DNA of 64,000 nt. Origin: a virus. The notes beneath the pieces are model-generated. The model was not told the origin of the DNA. It worked only from the letters and a program-made list of their open reading frames with translations, and did not search any database. The stretch's first letter is position 1. Each line of letters starts with the position of its first letter. Position numbers and translations under genes: made by a program. The stretch spans positions 1-64,000 of IMG/VR virus record IMGVR_UViG_3300034117_002447. The stretch is one strand, 5' to 3'. Shown here piece by piece: positions 51,082-58,081 of this stretch.

Positions 51082-51361
51082 ATACTGAATTTTCTGTTTT
51101 AAATTTTACAAACTCAAACCTGCCGTCCGAGTCTTTGCGCTCTTCTAGAATTTCAGTTACTACAGTAGTCAACCAATAGTCTTGAGCTGAATAGGATCTG
51201 GCAGTAACTGATCCAACTAGGAGAGAGCATCCAACTACTGGAATTGAGTCAACTACCTCTTTGTAGGTACGATCTTCGTTCCATGCGATTGCTTCAACTC
51301 GAGCTCCTCGTTCTTTGAACTCTTCTCGTCCGTCTGGGTGTATTTTAATTAAAGTCGGCAT
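51065..51361 (-). CDS. Hypothetical beta-rich protein, 98 aa
   Basis: Not recognised. Predominantly strands (VVDSIPVVGCSLLVGSVTAR, YWLTTVVTEILEERKD, FVKFKTENSVYELRG), consistent with a small barrel. It overlaps its neighbours by 17 nt on both sides. Confidence 0.6.
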   Translation of the reverse strand: MPTLIKIHPDGREEFKERGARVEAIAWNEDRTYKEVVDSIPVVGCSLLVGSVTARSYSAQDYWLTTVVTEILEERKDSDGRFEFVKFKTENSVYELRG

Positions 51362-51593
51362 TGTTTTCTAGATTTTTTTGTATTCGGTCGTACATTTTAT
51401 CGTCAATCTTATCTCTAAGGTTACGGTAAATAAGTATTCTTAAACTGGTTGGATACTTTGTTCTTTCGAGCTTTTTGTCAAATAGATCAATTAACTTTCT
51501 AGCAACACTTTCCTGCATGGGATGCGTGCATGATGCAATAATATTTTCTATCCAGACAATAATATCCCCAGGTTGGTTACTTCTTGCGGCCAT
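51345..51593 (-). CDS. Hypothetical protein, 82 aa
   Basis: Not recognised. Helical, basic (RKLIDLFDKKLERTKYPTSL) with HPMQESVA; no membrane segment. It overlaps the downstream gene by 17 nt. Confidence 0.55.
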   Translation of the reverse strand: MAARSNQPGDIIVWIENIIASCTHPMQESVARKLIDLFDKKLERTKYPTSLRILIYRNLRDKIDDKMYDRIQKNLENNADFN

Positions 51594-51611
51594 AATTAAT
51601 GGATTTTTTTT

Positions 51612-51953
51612 TTAATTAACTGAGGTCGTTAAACCGTCAGCCTTCTTTGAAGCGATAGGTTTTCTTGAGTGGCGAAATTTAACACCTTCGTCAGTAATCG
51701 TTACGTAGCACTGTTGACCTTCCAAGTTTTCAACAACCCAGCCAAAACAGCCTTGATCTGCGCACTCTACCAATATTTTGCGAGCATCCGCTGATTCAGG
51801 TAATTCTACAATTTCTCCAGTTTGATAGATTAACCATTTTCCAGGTTTATCAACAAATACGGTCTTTGAATTTTCTGCCGTTATTATCGGCATTTGTGCA
51901 CTTGCTGAGATGGTGATAATTGCACATACCATCGATAAAAATAAATTTTTCAT
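51612..51953 (-). CDS. Secreted protein with Bacteroidota-type signal peptide
   Basis: 113 residues. The N-terminus KNLFLSMVCAIITISASAQ is a Sec signal peptide with a typical A-x-A cleavage site, the SASAQ ending common in Bacteroidota. The mature part (about 95 residues) contains FVDKPGKWLIYQTGEIVELP and GCFGWVVENLEGQQCYVTI, with two Cys. It would be exported to the periplasm or surface of the infected cell. Confidence 0.7.
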   Translation of the reverse strand: MKNLFLSMVCAIITISASAQMPIITAENSKTVFVDKPGKWLIYQTGEIVELPESADARKILVECADQGCFGWVVENLEGQQCYVTITDEGVKFRHSRKPIASKKADGLTTSVN

Positions 51954-51955
51954 GT

Positions 51956-52168
51956 TTACGAGTTTAAATTGTTAATTGTGTCTACTAAGTCGTTGATAAC
52001 GCTCTTTGCTCCATTTAATCTTACCATTTCCTGGAAAATTGGGCCGTTGCAATTCTCTTCAAAAAAGACTATTATATTTTCTTTGCCTGAACTCATGAAG
52101 TCGTATGCTTGCTTAATAAGCACTGCCTCATACAAGTCTTCTTTGTAGTCTATTTTATCTAGTCCCAT
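51956..52168 (-). CDS. Hypothetical protein, 70 aa
   Basis: Not recognised. Starting at the ATG at 52168; an in-frame TTG at 52177 adds three residues. Alpha/beta character (NIIVFFEENCNGPIFQEMVR). Its stop is 2 nt from the signal-peptide protein gene. Confidence 0.55.
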   Translation of the reverse strand: MGLDKIDYKEDLYEAVLIKQAYDFMSSGKENIIVFFEENCNGPIFQEMVRLNGAKSVINDLVDTINNLNS

Positions 52169-52400
52169 AATATTCAAATGTTATTGTGTCTCCAGCCTTG
52201 CAGTGTTCTCTGCATGCAACCGTATCTCCATTCGTCAATACTGCTCTATATCGTGGAGACATTTCATCGTGAATTGATATTGGGGTCTTTTTAAAGGTAC
52301 GTACCACCTTGTACTTTTCAATTCGAATTGGTTCCGGTTTGTTATAACCGCAGCTTGTTACCAACAAAGCCACGATTAAGAGACTAGTGTAGTATTTCAT
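52155..52400 (-). CDS. Small lipoprotein
   Basis: 81 residues. YYTSLLIVALLVTSCGYN is a lipoprotein signal with lipobox VTSC, so the mature protein is about 66 residues anchored by the Cys. The mature part is basic with strands (KYKVVRTFKKTPIS, RAVLTNGDTVACREHC, ITFEYYG). It is part of the export-linked trio 51.6-52.4 kb. A superinfection-exclusion or surface role is possible but unsupported. Confidence 0.65.
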   Translation of the reverse strand: MKYYTSLLIVALLVTSCGYNKPEPIRIEKYKVVRTFKKTPISIHDEMSPRYRAVLTNGDTVACREHCKAGDTITFEYYGTR

Positions 52401-52669
52401 TGCTCAACGAAGTTTTCTTTTGTGATTGCTAGGATTCGGTTTCTTTGAGAGGTCGTCAGCATATTGCGGTATTCCCACATCCAAGCCAAAGCCTTTCCAA
52501 TTTCCTGTTCCATGTAGGAGGTGCCGCTGTTAAATAGATCCTCAGGATTTTTTGAAACATCGTCCTCTTCAAGTTCTTCTTTTAAATCTTCGTACATTTC
52601 TCGCTTTTCACGAGATGATAATTCCGATAAGATATCAGAAACGTCTACGTCTACTTCGAATGTTGCCAT
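52397..52669 (-). CDS. Small acidic hypothetical protein
   Basis: 90 residues. Very acidic (REMYEDLKEELEEDDVSKNP) with a helical, Trp-containing second half (MEQEIGKALAWMWEYRNMLT). It overlaps the lipoprotein gene by 4 nt (ATGA). Not recognised. Confidence 0.6.
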   Translation of the reverse strand: MATFEVDVDVSDILSELSSREKREMYEDLKEELEEDDVSKNPEDLFNSGTSYMEQEIGKALAWMWEYRNMLTTSQRNRILAITKENFVEQ

Positions 52670-52717
52670 AAGTATATTTTTTGTTTATTACTTATAATAT
52701 ACTAATAAAAACAAAAA

Positions 52718-52739
52718 AAGTCCCACAAAAGTGAGACTT
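52718..52739 (-). terminator. Terminator (stem with one mismatch)
   Basis: Stem AAGTCCCAC / GTGAGACTT with an AAAA loop and one internal mismatch, followed by a T run on the minus strand. It closes the gene ending at 52763 and isolates the small-gene block beginning at 52669. Confidence 0.75.
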
Positions 52740-52762
52740 CAAAAAAAAAAAATGATGAATCG

Positions 52763-53155
52763 TTAATTTGACTTAAAAATCATACCCACTGCAATTCCGA
52801 CAACTGCCGTTACTATAATCCATAGTATTTTAGTTACAGTAGATTTCCATGACATAAGCTCCTTATGTTCATCCAATATTACTTGATAAATTCTAGCCTC
52901 CTCTTCCTTCCTTTTACGAAATTCAGTGTTCTTATTTACTCTAACGACAATACCGTCTTCAGGATCAAGCAGCTGCTTTTTGATCTGTCTCAGATCTTCG
53001 TGCATGTCCTCTTGGGAAGATTCTAAACCTTCCATTCTCTCTTGAATTATCTTAAGTTCGCCATTTGGCAATTTGGCCTTGATTACGTCGAGCGCATCAA
53101 GTATGTCGTTCATCATAGTATCGACATCTTGGTTATTTCTAGTTCTACCGCTCAT
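52763..53155 (-). CDS. Coiled-coil protein with C-terminal membrane anchor
   Basis: 130 residues. A helical N-terminal region, an acidic segment, coiled-coil residues 40-110 (LESSQEDMHEDLRQIKKQLL, KRKEEEARIYQVILDEHKEL), then one C-terminal membrane helix (VTKILWIIVTAVVGIAVGMI). The architecture resembles small phage membrane proteins of holin/anti-holin or spanin type, but no lysozyme is nearby, so no function is assigned. First gene upstream of the terminator. Confidence 0.65.
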   Translation of the reverse strand: MSGRTRNNQDVDTMMNDILDALDVIKAKLPNGELKIIQERMEGLESSQEDMHEDLRQIKKQLLDPEDGIVVRVNKNTEFRKRKEEEARIYQVILDEHKELMSWKSTVTKILWIIVTAVVGIAVGMIFKSN

Positions 53156-53176
53156 TTGATTAGCAAGAAAAGTTTT

Positions 53177-53473
53177 TTAGAATCCGCCGTTTTCGTCGGT
53201 GTGTGCTTCAATATCGTTAGCTGATGTTTCAACTTCAATATTAGGTTCATTGTCAGAAGTTCCTTCTTCTGAATCATCTTGCATGTGGTTTGGAACGTTG
53301 TGTTCAGTTTCTCCGCCTTCTACTTCTTCAGCTGGTGCTGGTAATAGTGCTTGATCTTCTCCGCCCTGTGGCATTTCAGCAGTATGGTCCATTTCGTGGC
53401 CCATTTCCTGACCCATTTCGCCTGTTCCTTGTTGAACGAATTCTTCGAAACTTAAAATTTTATTATTATGCAT
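53177..53473 (-). CDS. Acidic repeat-like protein with capsid-targeting-like N-terminus
   Basis: 98 residues. NNKILSFEEFVQQG fits the targeting motif. The remainder is acidic and low complexity with an MGQEMGHEMDH run, suggesting a disordered protein. A late-promoter-like element lies 19 nt upstream. Likely a packaged or core protein by motif. Confidence 0.6.
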   Translation of the reverse strand: MHNNKILSFEEFVQQGTGEMGQEMGHEMDHTAEMPQGGEDQALLPAPAEEVEGGETEHNVPNHMQDDSEEGTSDNEPNIEVETSANDIEAHTDENGGF

Positions 53474-53492
53474 TTGTTTGAATAATTTGAGT

Positions 53493-53501
53493 TTATTTAT
53501 C
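53493..53501 (-). promoter_or_regulatory. T4-late-promoter-like element
   Basis: GATAAATAA on the minus strand, 19 nt before the ATG of the acidic motif-bearing protein. Confidence 0.5.
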
Positions 53502-53541
53502 TGTATAACTGGAACATTTAGAGCCCCGCTCAGGACTAATG

Positions 53542-54348
53542 TTACTCAGTTATGGAGGTTCCGCAATTAGGGCAGAATTTCCAACTTGATTTTTTGTGGC
53601 GAGTACCGCAACCTGTGCAATAAGAGCGAATTTCTCCCATTTCAACAGGTTTTTTACTTTCCGGTAGAATCTGCCACCTGACGGTTGTACAGCTCCATGA
53701 ATTGTATTGGCCGTCTGCATATTCGAAGTTTTGACTAGAGCTTTCGCCCTTTTCAATTCGACCCGTTTCCATCGACCCCGGTATTCCGGCTGGACCTTGA
53801 GGGCCGTTTGAACCTTGTGGACCTAGCGAACTTGCGCAGTAAAATGCATTAGCTGAACCTCCAATATTAGAAGTTAGCGTATGACCTGGCCACTGGTGAG
53901 TCGTGTACGTAAATGGCTGTTGCCAAATATTCGTACCTGAATTGCCGTTTAGCTGATAAGACGATTCATCATAGAACTGTACTTCGACCTTGCCGTTATC
54001 GGCGATTGCTCGAACAGTTCCAGTTGACGTATCAACGTCGTAAGTTTCAAACTTGAATTTTTTAGCAACATCCATAAATCTTTCAAGATAGACTCTCTGG
54101 CCTGGTTTCACGATAATTCCTGCATTCGATAACAGTTTCCCATTTATCCAGATTTTTGCAAGAACTGGTGTTGTTTTTGGATTGTGCAGTTCAATTTCAA
54201 AATGTGAACTGTCTTTTAGATAGACTGACTGACCGTAGGTCTTTAGTCTTCCCCTGCCCTTTGTTATGTGGGCAGTAGGTTGGGGTTGGCTGCTGAAAGT
54301 ATTAAATACTGCAGTTGAACCACCAGTTGTGATTGTTTGTTGGTACAT
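53542..54348 (-). CDS. Virion-like protein with collagen-like segment and C-terminal zinc ribbon
   Basis: 268 residues. A beta-rich N-terminal domain (FEIELHNPKTTPVLAKIWIN, IVKPGQRVYLERFMDVAKKF, GKVEVQFYDESSYQ) resembles a family found in phages and large DNA viruses. Around 175-190 there is a short collagen-like Gly-x-y tract (GPQGSNGPQGPAGIPG). The last 28 residues form a zinc ribbon (CTGCGTRHKKSSWKFCPNCG). The association of these parts is unusual. The role, possibly surface decoration, is inferred. Confidence 0.65.
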   Translation of the reverse strand: MYQQTITTGGSTAVFNTFSSQPQPTAHITKGRGRLKTYGQSVYLKDSSHFEIELHNPKTTPVLAKIWINGKLLSNAGIIVKPGQRVYLERFMDVAKKFKFETYDVDTSTGTVRAIADNGKVEVQFYDESSYQLNGNSGTNIWQQPFTYTTHQWPGHTLTSNIGGSANAFYCASSLGPQGSNGPQGPAGIPGSMETGRIEKGESSSQNFEYADGQYNSWSCTTVRWQILPESKKPVEMGEIRSYCTGCGTRHKKSSWKFCPNCGTSITE

Positions 54349-54487
54349 AGTAGTTATGTTATTTTTTGCTCATCTATTTGTAACCTTTCGCGATTACTCA
54401 AGGGCTCGTAAACCCTAGACGAACAGAGCGAGGCTCTATGTTCCAGTAATATTTAACTCAGAAAATTTAGAAAGTTTCTCGAGAAGA
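54349..54487. other. Intergenic region with hairpin
   Basis: About 140 nt without a gene. An imperfect hairpin at 54418-54443 (GAACAGAGC, GAG loop, GCTCTATGTTC with a 2-nt bulge) is visible. No T run follows it directly, so it is not called a terminator. Confidence 0.4.
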
Positions 54488-55384
54488 TTAAGCGATTGCT
54501 TTAAGTGAAATAGGTTCAGCAGTTCTCTTATCGTATACGTAAAGTGAATCTGCGATTTTTGTCTTTACCCAGTCCCCATTTTCTCCAATTGGGAGCTCGA
54601 CTGTATCTCCAGGATTTAGAGTTTTGGCAATCTTTCTGCCATCCGGTAAAATAATTCCCAATTTCAAGAATCGGTCTTCTCTAAAAGAATCACGGTTTAG
54701 GACACCATCAATTGTGCATTCAGTGAACTCTTTTAGGAATGGAATAAACACCTTAATTTTTCTACCAGCTGCGACTGAGTATTGTTGTTCTCCGCTAATA
54801 ACTGCTGGAGTATAGGCAGCTCTTCTTTCTGGGATTACTTGACCGTCTTCTGTAAGTTCAAATACGCTATTTACTGTCTCTTCTGGTAATTCATATACGG
54901 TAACTGATCCAGTTTTACCCTTTCTAGAAAGATGATTTTCCAAATCCATTTGAATATCTTTATGAGACATTCTGTGAGGGAGCACCTTGATTGTTGTAAG
55001 AACATCATCTGAAATATAGGCGAAAACTCGCTCGCCGATGTGAATTTTTTCAATCTCTCCACTAAATGATTTTACAGACATTGTTACTGGATAAGAGGTA
55101 CCCTCTATCTTTAAGAATGGTGCAACTACTGGTAGGGCTTTATGGCCTGATGGAAATTGAGTTCTCTCAATATGGTCTTGGCTCTTTTTAAATTCAGATT
55201 TAATAGCATCAATGAGTTGAGAGTAGACTTCGTTTATTTCAAATCCAGCTTCTCGAATAAATTGTCTCGCTGGCTTAGGTAAGTTAATTGACTCTAGATT
55301 ATAGATTCGTTGATCTATACGACCCTCTCCGTGAGAAGAGATTCGGGCTTCAGTTATGAATTGTGTAAATTTAAGTAACTTCAA
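54488..55384 (-). CDS. Putative head protein with strong capsid-targeting-like N-terminus
   Basis: 298 residues. The N-terminus LLKFTQFITEARIS is the closest of all to the T4 internal-protein leader (MKTYQEFIAEA), with ITE as predicted cut. The start is TTG at 55384; an ATG eleven bases upstream is out of frame, and the motif supports the TTG. The remainder is an unrecognised alpha/beta protein (IKVFIPFLKEFTECTIDGVL, DTVELPIGENGDWVKTKI). A TATAAATAA element lies 22 nt upstream. Confidence 0.7.
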   Translation of the reverse strand: MKLLKFTQFITEARISSHGEGRIDQRIYNLESINLPKPARQFIREAGFEINEVYSQLIDAIKSEFKKSQDHIERTQFPSGHKALPVVAPFLKIEGTSYPVTMSVKSFSGEIEKIHIGERVFAYISDDVLTTIKVLPHRMSHKDIQMDLENHLSRKGKTGSVTVYELPEETVNSVFELTEDGQVIPERRAAYTPAVISGEQQYSVAAGRKIKVFIPFLKEFTECTIDGVLNRDSFREDRFLKLGIILPDGRKIAKTLNPGDTVELPIGENGDWVKTKIADSLYVYDKRTAEPISLKAIA

Positions 55385-55406
55385 AATTAATCATTCTATT
55401 TGAAGT

Positions 55407-55415
55407 TTATTTATA
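55407..55415 (-). promoter_or_regulatory. T4-late-promoter consensus TATAAATAA
   Basis: On the minus strand, 22 nt before the TTG start of the targeting-motif protein ending at 54488. Confidence 0.6.
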
Positions 55416-55423
55416 CGACTCGA

Positions 55424-55636
55424 CTACTTCCCTACGTATTCTGAAGGCAGATCTGCAGGTTTAAATACTCTACAGAAACCAAAATGGACCCATCGATTAA
55501 GGAAATCTACTGAGTATTCCTGCTTGTCGGTAGTGACCATTCCATTAATTGGATCGCTTGAGCCCTTAATTATAGTTTCATTAGGTTTGTCCTTTCTAGA
55601 AAAGACTATGATATTACCCTTTTTTAAATTTGCCAT
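55424..55636 (-). CDS. Small hypothetical protein, 70 aa
   Basis: From the ATG at 55636. The frame extends upstream into the tRNA-Arg gene, which is not coding. Beta-rich (KKGNIIVFSRKDKPNETI, VDFLNRWVHFGFCRVFKP). Not recognised. Confidence 0.55.
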   Translation of the reverse strand: MANLKKGNIIVFSRKDKPNETIIKGSSDPINGMVTTDKQEYSVDFLNRWVHFGFCRVFKPADLPSEYVGK

Positions 55637-55651
55637 GTTGATTAAGTTAAG

Positions 55652-55724
55652 TACCCCAGGAGGGATTCGAACCCCCATCTCACGGTCCGTAGCCGTGTGT
55701 TCTGATCCATTGAACTACCGGGGC
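55652..55724 (-). tRNA. tRNA-Arg (ACG)
   Basis: Cloverleaf on the minus strand: acceptor GCCCCGG pairs with the 3' CTGGGGT (terminal G-U), anticodon stem CACGG/CCGTG with loop CTACGGA, T-loop TTCGAAT. No CCA encoded. Confidence 0.93.
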
Positions 55725-55733
55725 AGGTACTAA

Positions 55734-55964
55734 TTAGTTTCGGTTATGTGCAGCTTTCCAGCGCTCTTGCAGACCTTCCCAGTAGCCACTTTCGTTTTGA
55801 AAACGTTGAACCACTTGAACATCTTCGGGAAAACCTAGTGCAAGCTTAGCCTGATTACGAATATCAGCCTTCATAATTGTCTGAATCAAGGCTGTGTGAA
55901 ACGATCCAGCTGTTCCAATCTTATAGAACATGAATTCTCTTTCTGCGTTTGTTATTTCTTCCAT
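55734..55964 (-). CDS. Hypothetical protein, 76 aa, between tRNA genes
   Basis: Not recognised. A helical protein with blocks FMFYKIGTAGSFHTALIQTI and LGFPEDVQVVQRFQNESGYW. It lies between the first and second tRNA genes. The pattern suggests a conserved small phage protein but no function is apparent. Confidence 0.7.
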   Translation of the reverse strand: MEEITNAEREFMFYKIGTAGSFHTALIQTIMKADIRNQAKLALGFPEDVQVVQRFQNESGYWEGLQERWKAAHNRN

Positions 55965-55988
55965 AGCTATATTGTACTAAATAATTTG

Positions 55989-56062
55989 TAATCCAGGCAG
56001 GACTCGAACCTGCGACCTACCGCTTAGAAGGCGGTTGCTCTATTCCACTGAGCTACTGGACT
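55989..56062 (-). tRNA. tRNA-Arg (TCT)
   Basis: Anticodon stem ACCGC/GCGGT, loop CTTCTAA; T-arm GCAGGTTCGAGTCCTGC; acceptor AGTCCAG pairs with CTGGATT. CCA not encoded. Confidence 0.93.
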
Positions 56063-56063
56063 A

Positions 56064-56151
56064 TGGCGGAGAGTGGAGGTCTCGATCCCCATTCCCTTTC
56101 GGGAACCGCTCGCTTAGCAGGCGGCGACAACACCTTGTTGCTTCACTCTCC
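56064..56151 (-). tRNA. tRNA-Ser (GCT), slightly irregular
   Basis: Type II tRNA: acceptor GGAGAGT/ACTCTCC, anticodon GCT in loop CTGCTAA, strong variable arm TTCCC-GAAA-GGGAA, CCA encoded. The anticodon stem needs a bulged A, and the T-loop reads ATCGAGA instead of TTCGANN. Confidence 0.8.
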
Positions 56152-56156
56152 ATTAG

Positions 56157-56237
56157 TACTCCCGGTGGGACTCGAACCCACAAGCATTGCGCACTCGATC
56201 TTAAGCCGAGCGTGTTTACCAGTTTCACCACGGGAGC
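56157..56237 (-). tRNA. tRNA-Leu (TAA)
   Basis: Anticodon stem CTCGG/TCGAG with loop CTTAAGA; variable arm; T-arm GTGGGTTCGAGTCCCAC; acceptor GCTCCCG. CCA not encoded. Confidence 0.92.
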
Positions 56238-56244
56238 ATTTTTG

Positions 56245-56320
56245 TACCTCTGGTGGGATTCGAACCCACAAAATCTCTTGATCCTAAGTCAAGCGGCTTT
56301 ACCAGTTTACCCACAGAGGC
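56245..56320 (-). tRNA. tRNA-Leu (TAG)
   Basis: Anticodon stem CTTGA/TCAAG with loop CTTAGGA; T-arm GTGGGTTCGAATCCCAC; acceptor GCCTCTG/CAGAGGT. A second Leu(TAG) gene lies at 62462. Confidence 0.9.
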
Positions 56321-56323
56321 AGT

Positions 56324-56401
56324 TGGGGTAAACGATCGGGATCGAACCGACGACCTCCTGAACCACAATCAGGCGCTCTAACCAACTGAGCTACGTCTAC
56401 C
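56324..56401 (-). tRNA. tRNA-His (GTG)
   Basis: Anticodon stem CCTGA/TCAGG with loop TTGTGGT. The extra 5' G (G-1) pairs with C73, and CCA is encoded, so the typical His acceptor end is genomically specified. Confidence 0.93.
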
Positions 56402-56416
56402 ATGTAAAAGAACGAG

Positions 56417-56500
56417 CGGAAGAGTGAGGTATCGATCCCCATACCCGAAGGTACCACTAGTTTTCAAGACTAGGTCCAGCGCCAGCTGAATTACTCTTCC
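56417..56500 (-). tRNA. tRNA-Ser (TGA)
   Basis: Type II: acceptor GGAAGAG/CTCTTCC, anticodon stem CTAGT/ACTAG, loop CTTGAAA, variable arm TACC-TTC-GGGTA. The T-loop again reads ATCGATA. CCA not encoded. Confidence 0.9.
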
Positions 56501-56508
56501 AGTTTTTG

Positions 56509-56578
56509 AGGTCAATGTTGGAATCGAACCAACTCCTCAGATTTTGCAGACCTGACGGCCTCCACGACCAAACTGACC
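56509..56578 (-). tRNA. tRNA-Cys (GCA)
   Basis: Acceptor GGTCAGT pairs with ATTGACC; anticodon stem CAGGT/ATCTG with loop CTGCAAA; T-arm GTTGGTTCGATTCCAAC. CCA not encoded. Confidence 0.92.
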
Positions 56579-56586
56579 AAAAACAA

Positions 56587-56616
56587 AAAAGGCTTAAACG
56601 TTAGTCTAAGCCTTTT
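56587..56616 (-). terminator. Terminator between head-protein operon and tRNA cluster
   Basis: Stem AAAAGGCTTA / TAAGCCTTTT with a 10-nt loop and a T-rich tract on the minus strand; it lies just upstream of the tRNA-Cys gene. Confidence 0.85.
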
Positions 56617-56749
56617 CAGTAGAAGTTTTCTTATCTTACATCACGGCCTAGACACATCGAGACTTAATCTCAACGAACGTAAACAAAGTGAATGTAAGGA
56701 TAATGTTTTCATGTTAATAATATACTACAATATTTCTAATTGGTTTTAT
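56617..56749. other. Short intergenic region
   Basis: About 130 nt with no gene seen. An AATAAATAA element (56746-56754) overlaps the stop of the next gene and points towards the tRNAs, but it is separated from them by the terminator. Confidence 0.4.
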
Positions 56750-58081
56750 TTATTCTTTTCTTTTTGCTAATTTTCTTTTAACTGCTTCCCGAGTCGACTC
56801 CATTTTCTTGGCATAACTTGGATTTTTTCGCTTGTTAAAATTAATTTGTTGATTTAGCGATCCAGTAATCTTTTGCATGTTACCACCTCTTGTTCTGATT
56901 AACCAATCCGCTAATTTATTAACTCCAAGGTCTCTGAATTTTCCATTTGCATCAGGTGCATCAGAATCGTGCCATTTAAGTTTTTTCTTTTCTGAAATTT
57001 CATCTTCATCAGCTTCATCATCTTCTTCGTCATCCCATCTGTGATACTGTTCCTCAATTGCCTTATTTAAAAGATCTTGAATTTTGTCGTACATTCCAAG
57101 CGAGTCTTCGAAACCAGTTACGGCACTCATAAAGAGTTCAATATCTTCAGCTATCTCATTAGACTTCATTGAAACTGGATCTCCATTTTGGAATAGGTCA
57201 GACCATTCATAGTCTTCAAGTTCAGCATCTTCGTAAAGTCCGATATCTTTTTGTGCGACACTAACTGACGACTTAACAGTTTCATCGATAAAGTTTATTC
57301 TGACTTCAAAATCAGTCCATACGTCTCTTTCTATATCCGGATATTCGGATGAATCTATTCCGTAATCATCTATAGATTGATTGAACTGGCCTGAAACAAT
57401 AACGATTTGATCTTCTGCAGTTGCTCCATTGACTAGTTCTGCGATTGCATCAGTGTCAACTCCACCAAAACCCATTGCTCTTAGTTCTGCAGCTTCTTCA
57501 TCAGATAAGTTCTCAATTATGAATTTTCCTTTTGTGTTAGGCTCATCAGAATCATGCCATTTAAGTTTCTTCTTTTCTGATACTTCTCCAAGACGTCTAT
57601 CGATTATGTCATTTACTATATCGACTGCCATGTCTACAAACATGCCTTCGTATTCAATTCGCTGCAAAATCTGAGTTAACTCATCAGCGATTCCTTGAGA
57701 ATCGTGATTTTCTGAATCCAGTTTAAAATCAACTTCATACGCATTACCTGCACCGTCAAAATCAATCCCAGAATTTAAGACTGCCACTTGTACTTTAGAT
57801 TTCATTGTCTCAAAGTCGAAATCAACATAGTACTGAACAAGGAACACGCTATCTAATTCAGCAGCCTCTGCTCTTTCTGGATCAAGTCCTAAATCATCAG
57901 CTGTCATATCAAATCCCAAATCGAAACCTAATGTCGTGTCGGTCTTCTCCTCTGGGTTGTATTCGGCCATTAATCCTTGAATTTCATCCGTGTCAATCTT
58001 TGAATTAAAACCTAATGCTGCTAATTCTTCAGCATCATCAGTATTTTCATTAACGAATTGTGTAAATCGTTTAAGTCTCAT
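56750..58081 (-). CDS. Duplicated-domain acidic protein with capsid-targeting-like N-terminus
   Basis: 443 residues. The N-terminus RLKRFTQFVNENTD is a clear targeting motif. The two halves are a duplicated domain: each starts with AAEL/EELAALGF, has an acidic beta region, and ends with EKKKLKWHDSD followed by GKF. The C-terminal 70 residues (NKLADWLIRTRGGNMQKITG, NFNKRKNPSYAKKMESTREA) form a basic domain. It resembles proteins seen in T4-like phages. Probably packaged by motif; function unknown. It starts on the neighbour's stop (ATGA-type overlap). Confidence 0.7.
   Translation of the reverse strand: MRLKRFTQFVNENTDDAEELAALGFNSKIDTDEIQGLMAEYNPEEKTDTTLGFDLGFDMTADDLGLDPERAEAAELDSVFLVQYYVDFDFETMKSKVQVAVLNSGIDFDGAGNAYEVDFKLDSENHDSQGIADELTQILQRIEYEGMFVDMAVDIVNDIIDRRLGEVSEKKKLKWHDSDEPNTKGKFIIENLSDEEAAELRAMGFGGVDTDAIAELVNGATAEDQIVIVSGQFNQSIDDYGIDSSEYPDIERDVWTDFEVRINFIDETVKSSVSVAQKDIGLYEDAELEDYEWSDLFQNGDPVSMKSNEIAEDIELFMSAVTGFEDSLGMYDKIQDLLNKAIEEQYHRWDDEEDDEADEDEISEKKKLKWHDSDAPDANGKFRDLGVNKLADWLIRTRGGNMQKITGSLNQQINFNKRKNPSYAKKMESTREAVKRKLAKRKE

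Noticed and set aside
54418-54443. Hairpin as rho-independent terminator
   Set aside because: The stem is bulged and there is no adjacent T run on either strand.
55637-55678. N-terminal extension of the 70-aa protein
   Set aside because: It lies inside the tRNA-Arg gene, so the reading frame there is accidental.
56035-56331. Plus-strand ORFs across the tRNA cluster
   Set aside because: They are antisense to four clear tRNA genes, and the translated sequence repeats tRNA T-arm fragments.
57429-57674. Plus-strand ORF in the duplicated-domain gene region
   Set aside because: It is the antisense of a well-supported acidic coding gene.
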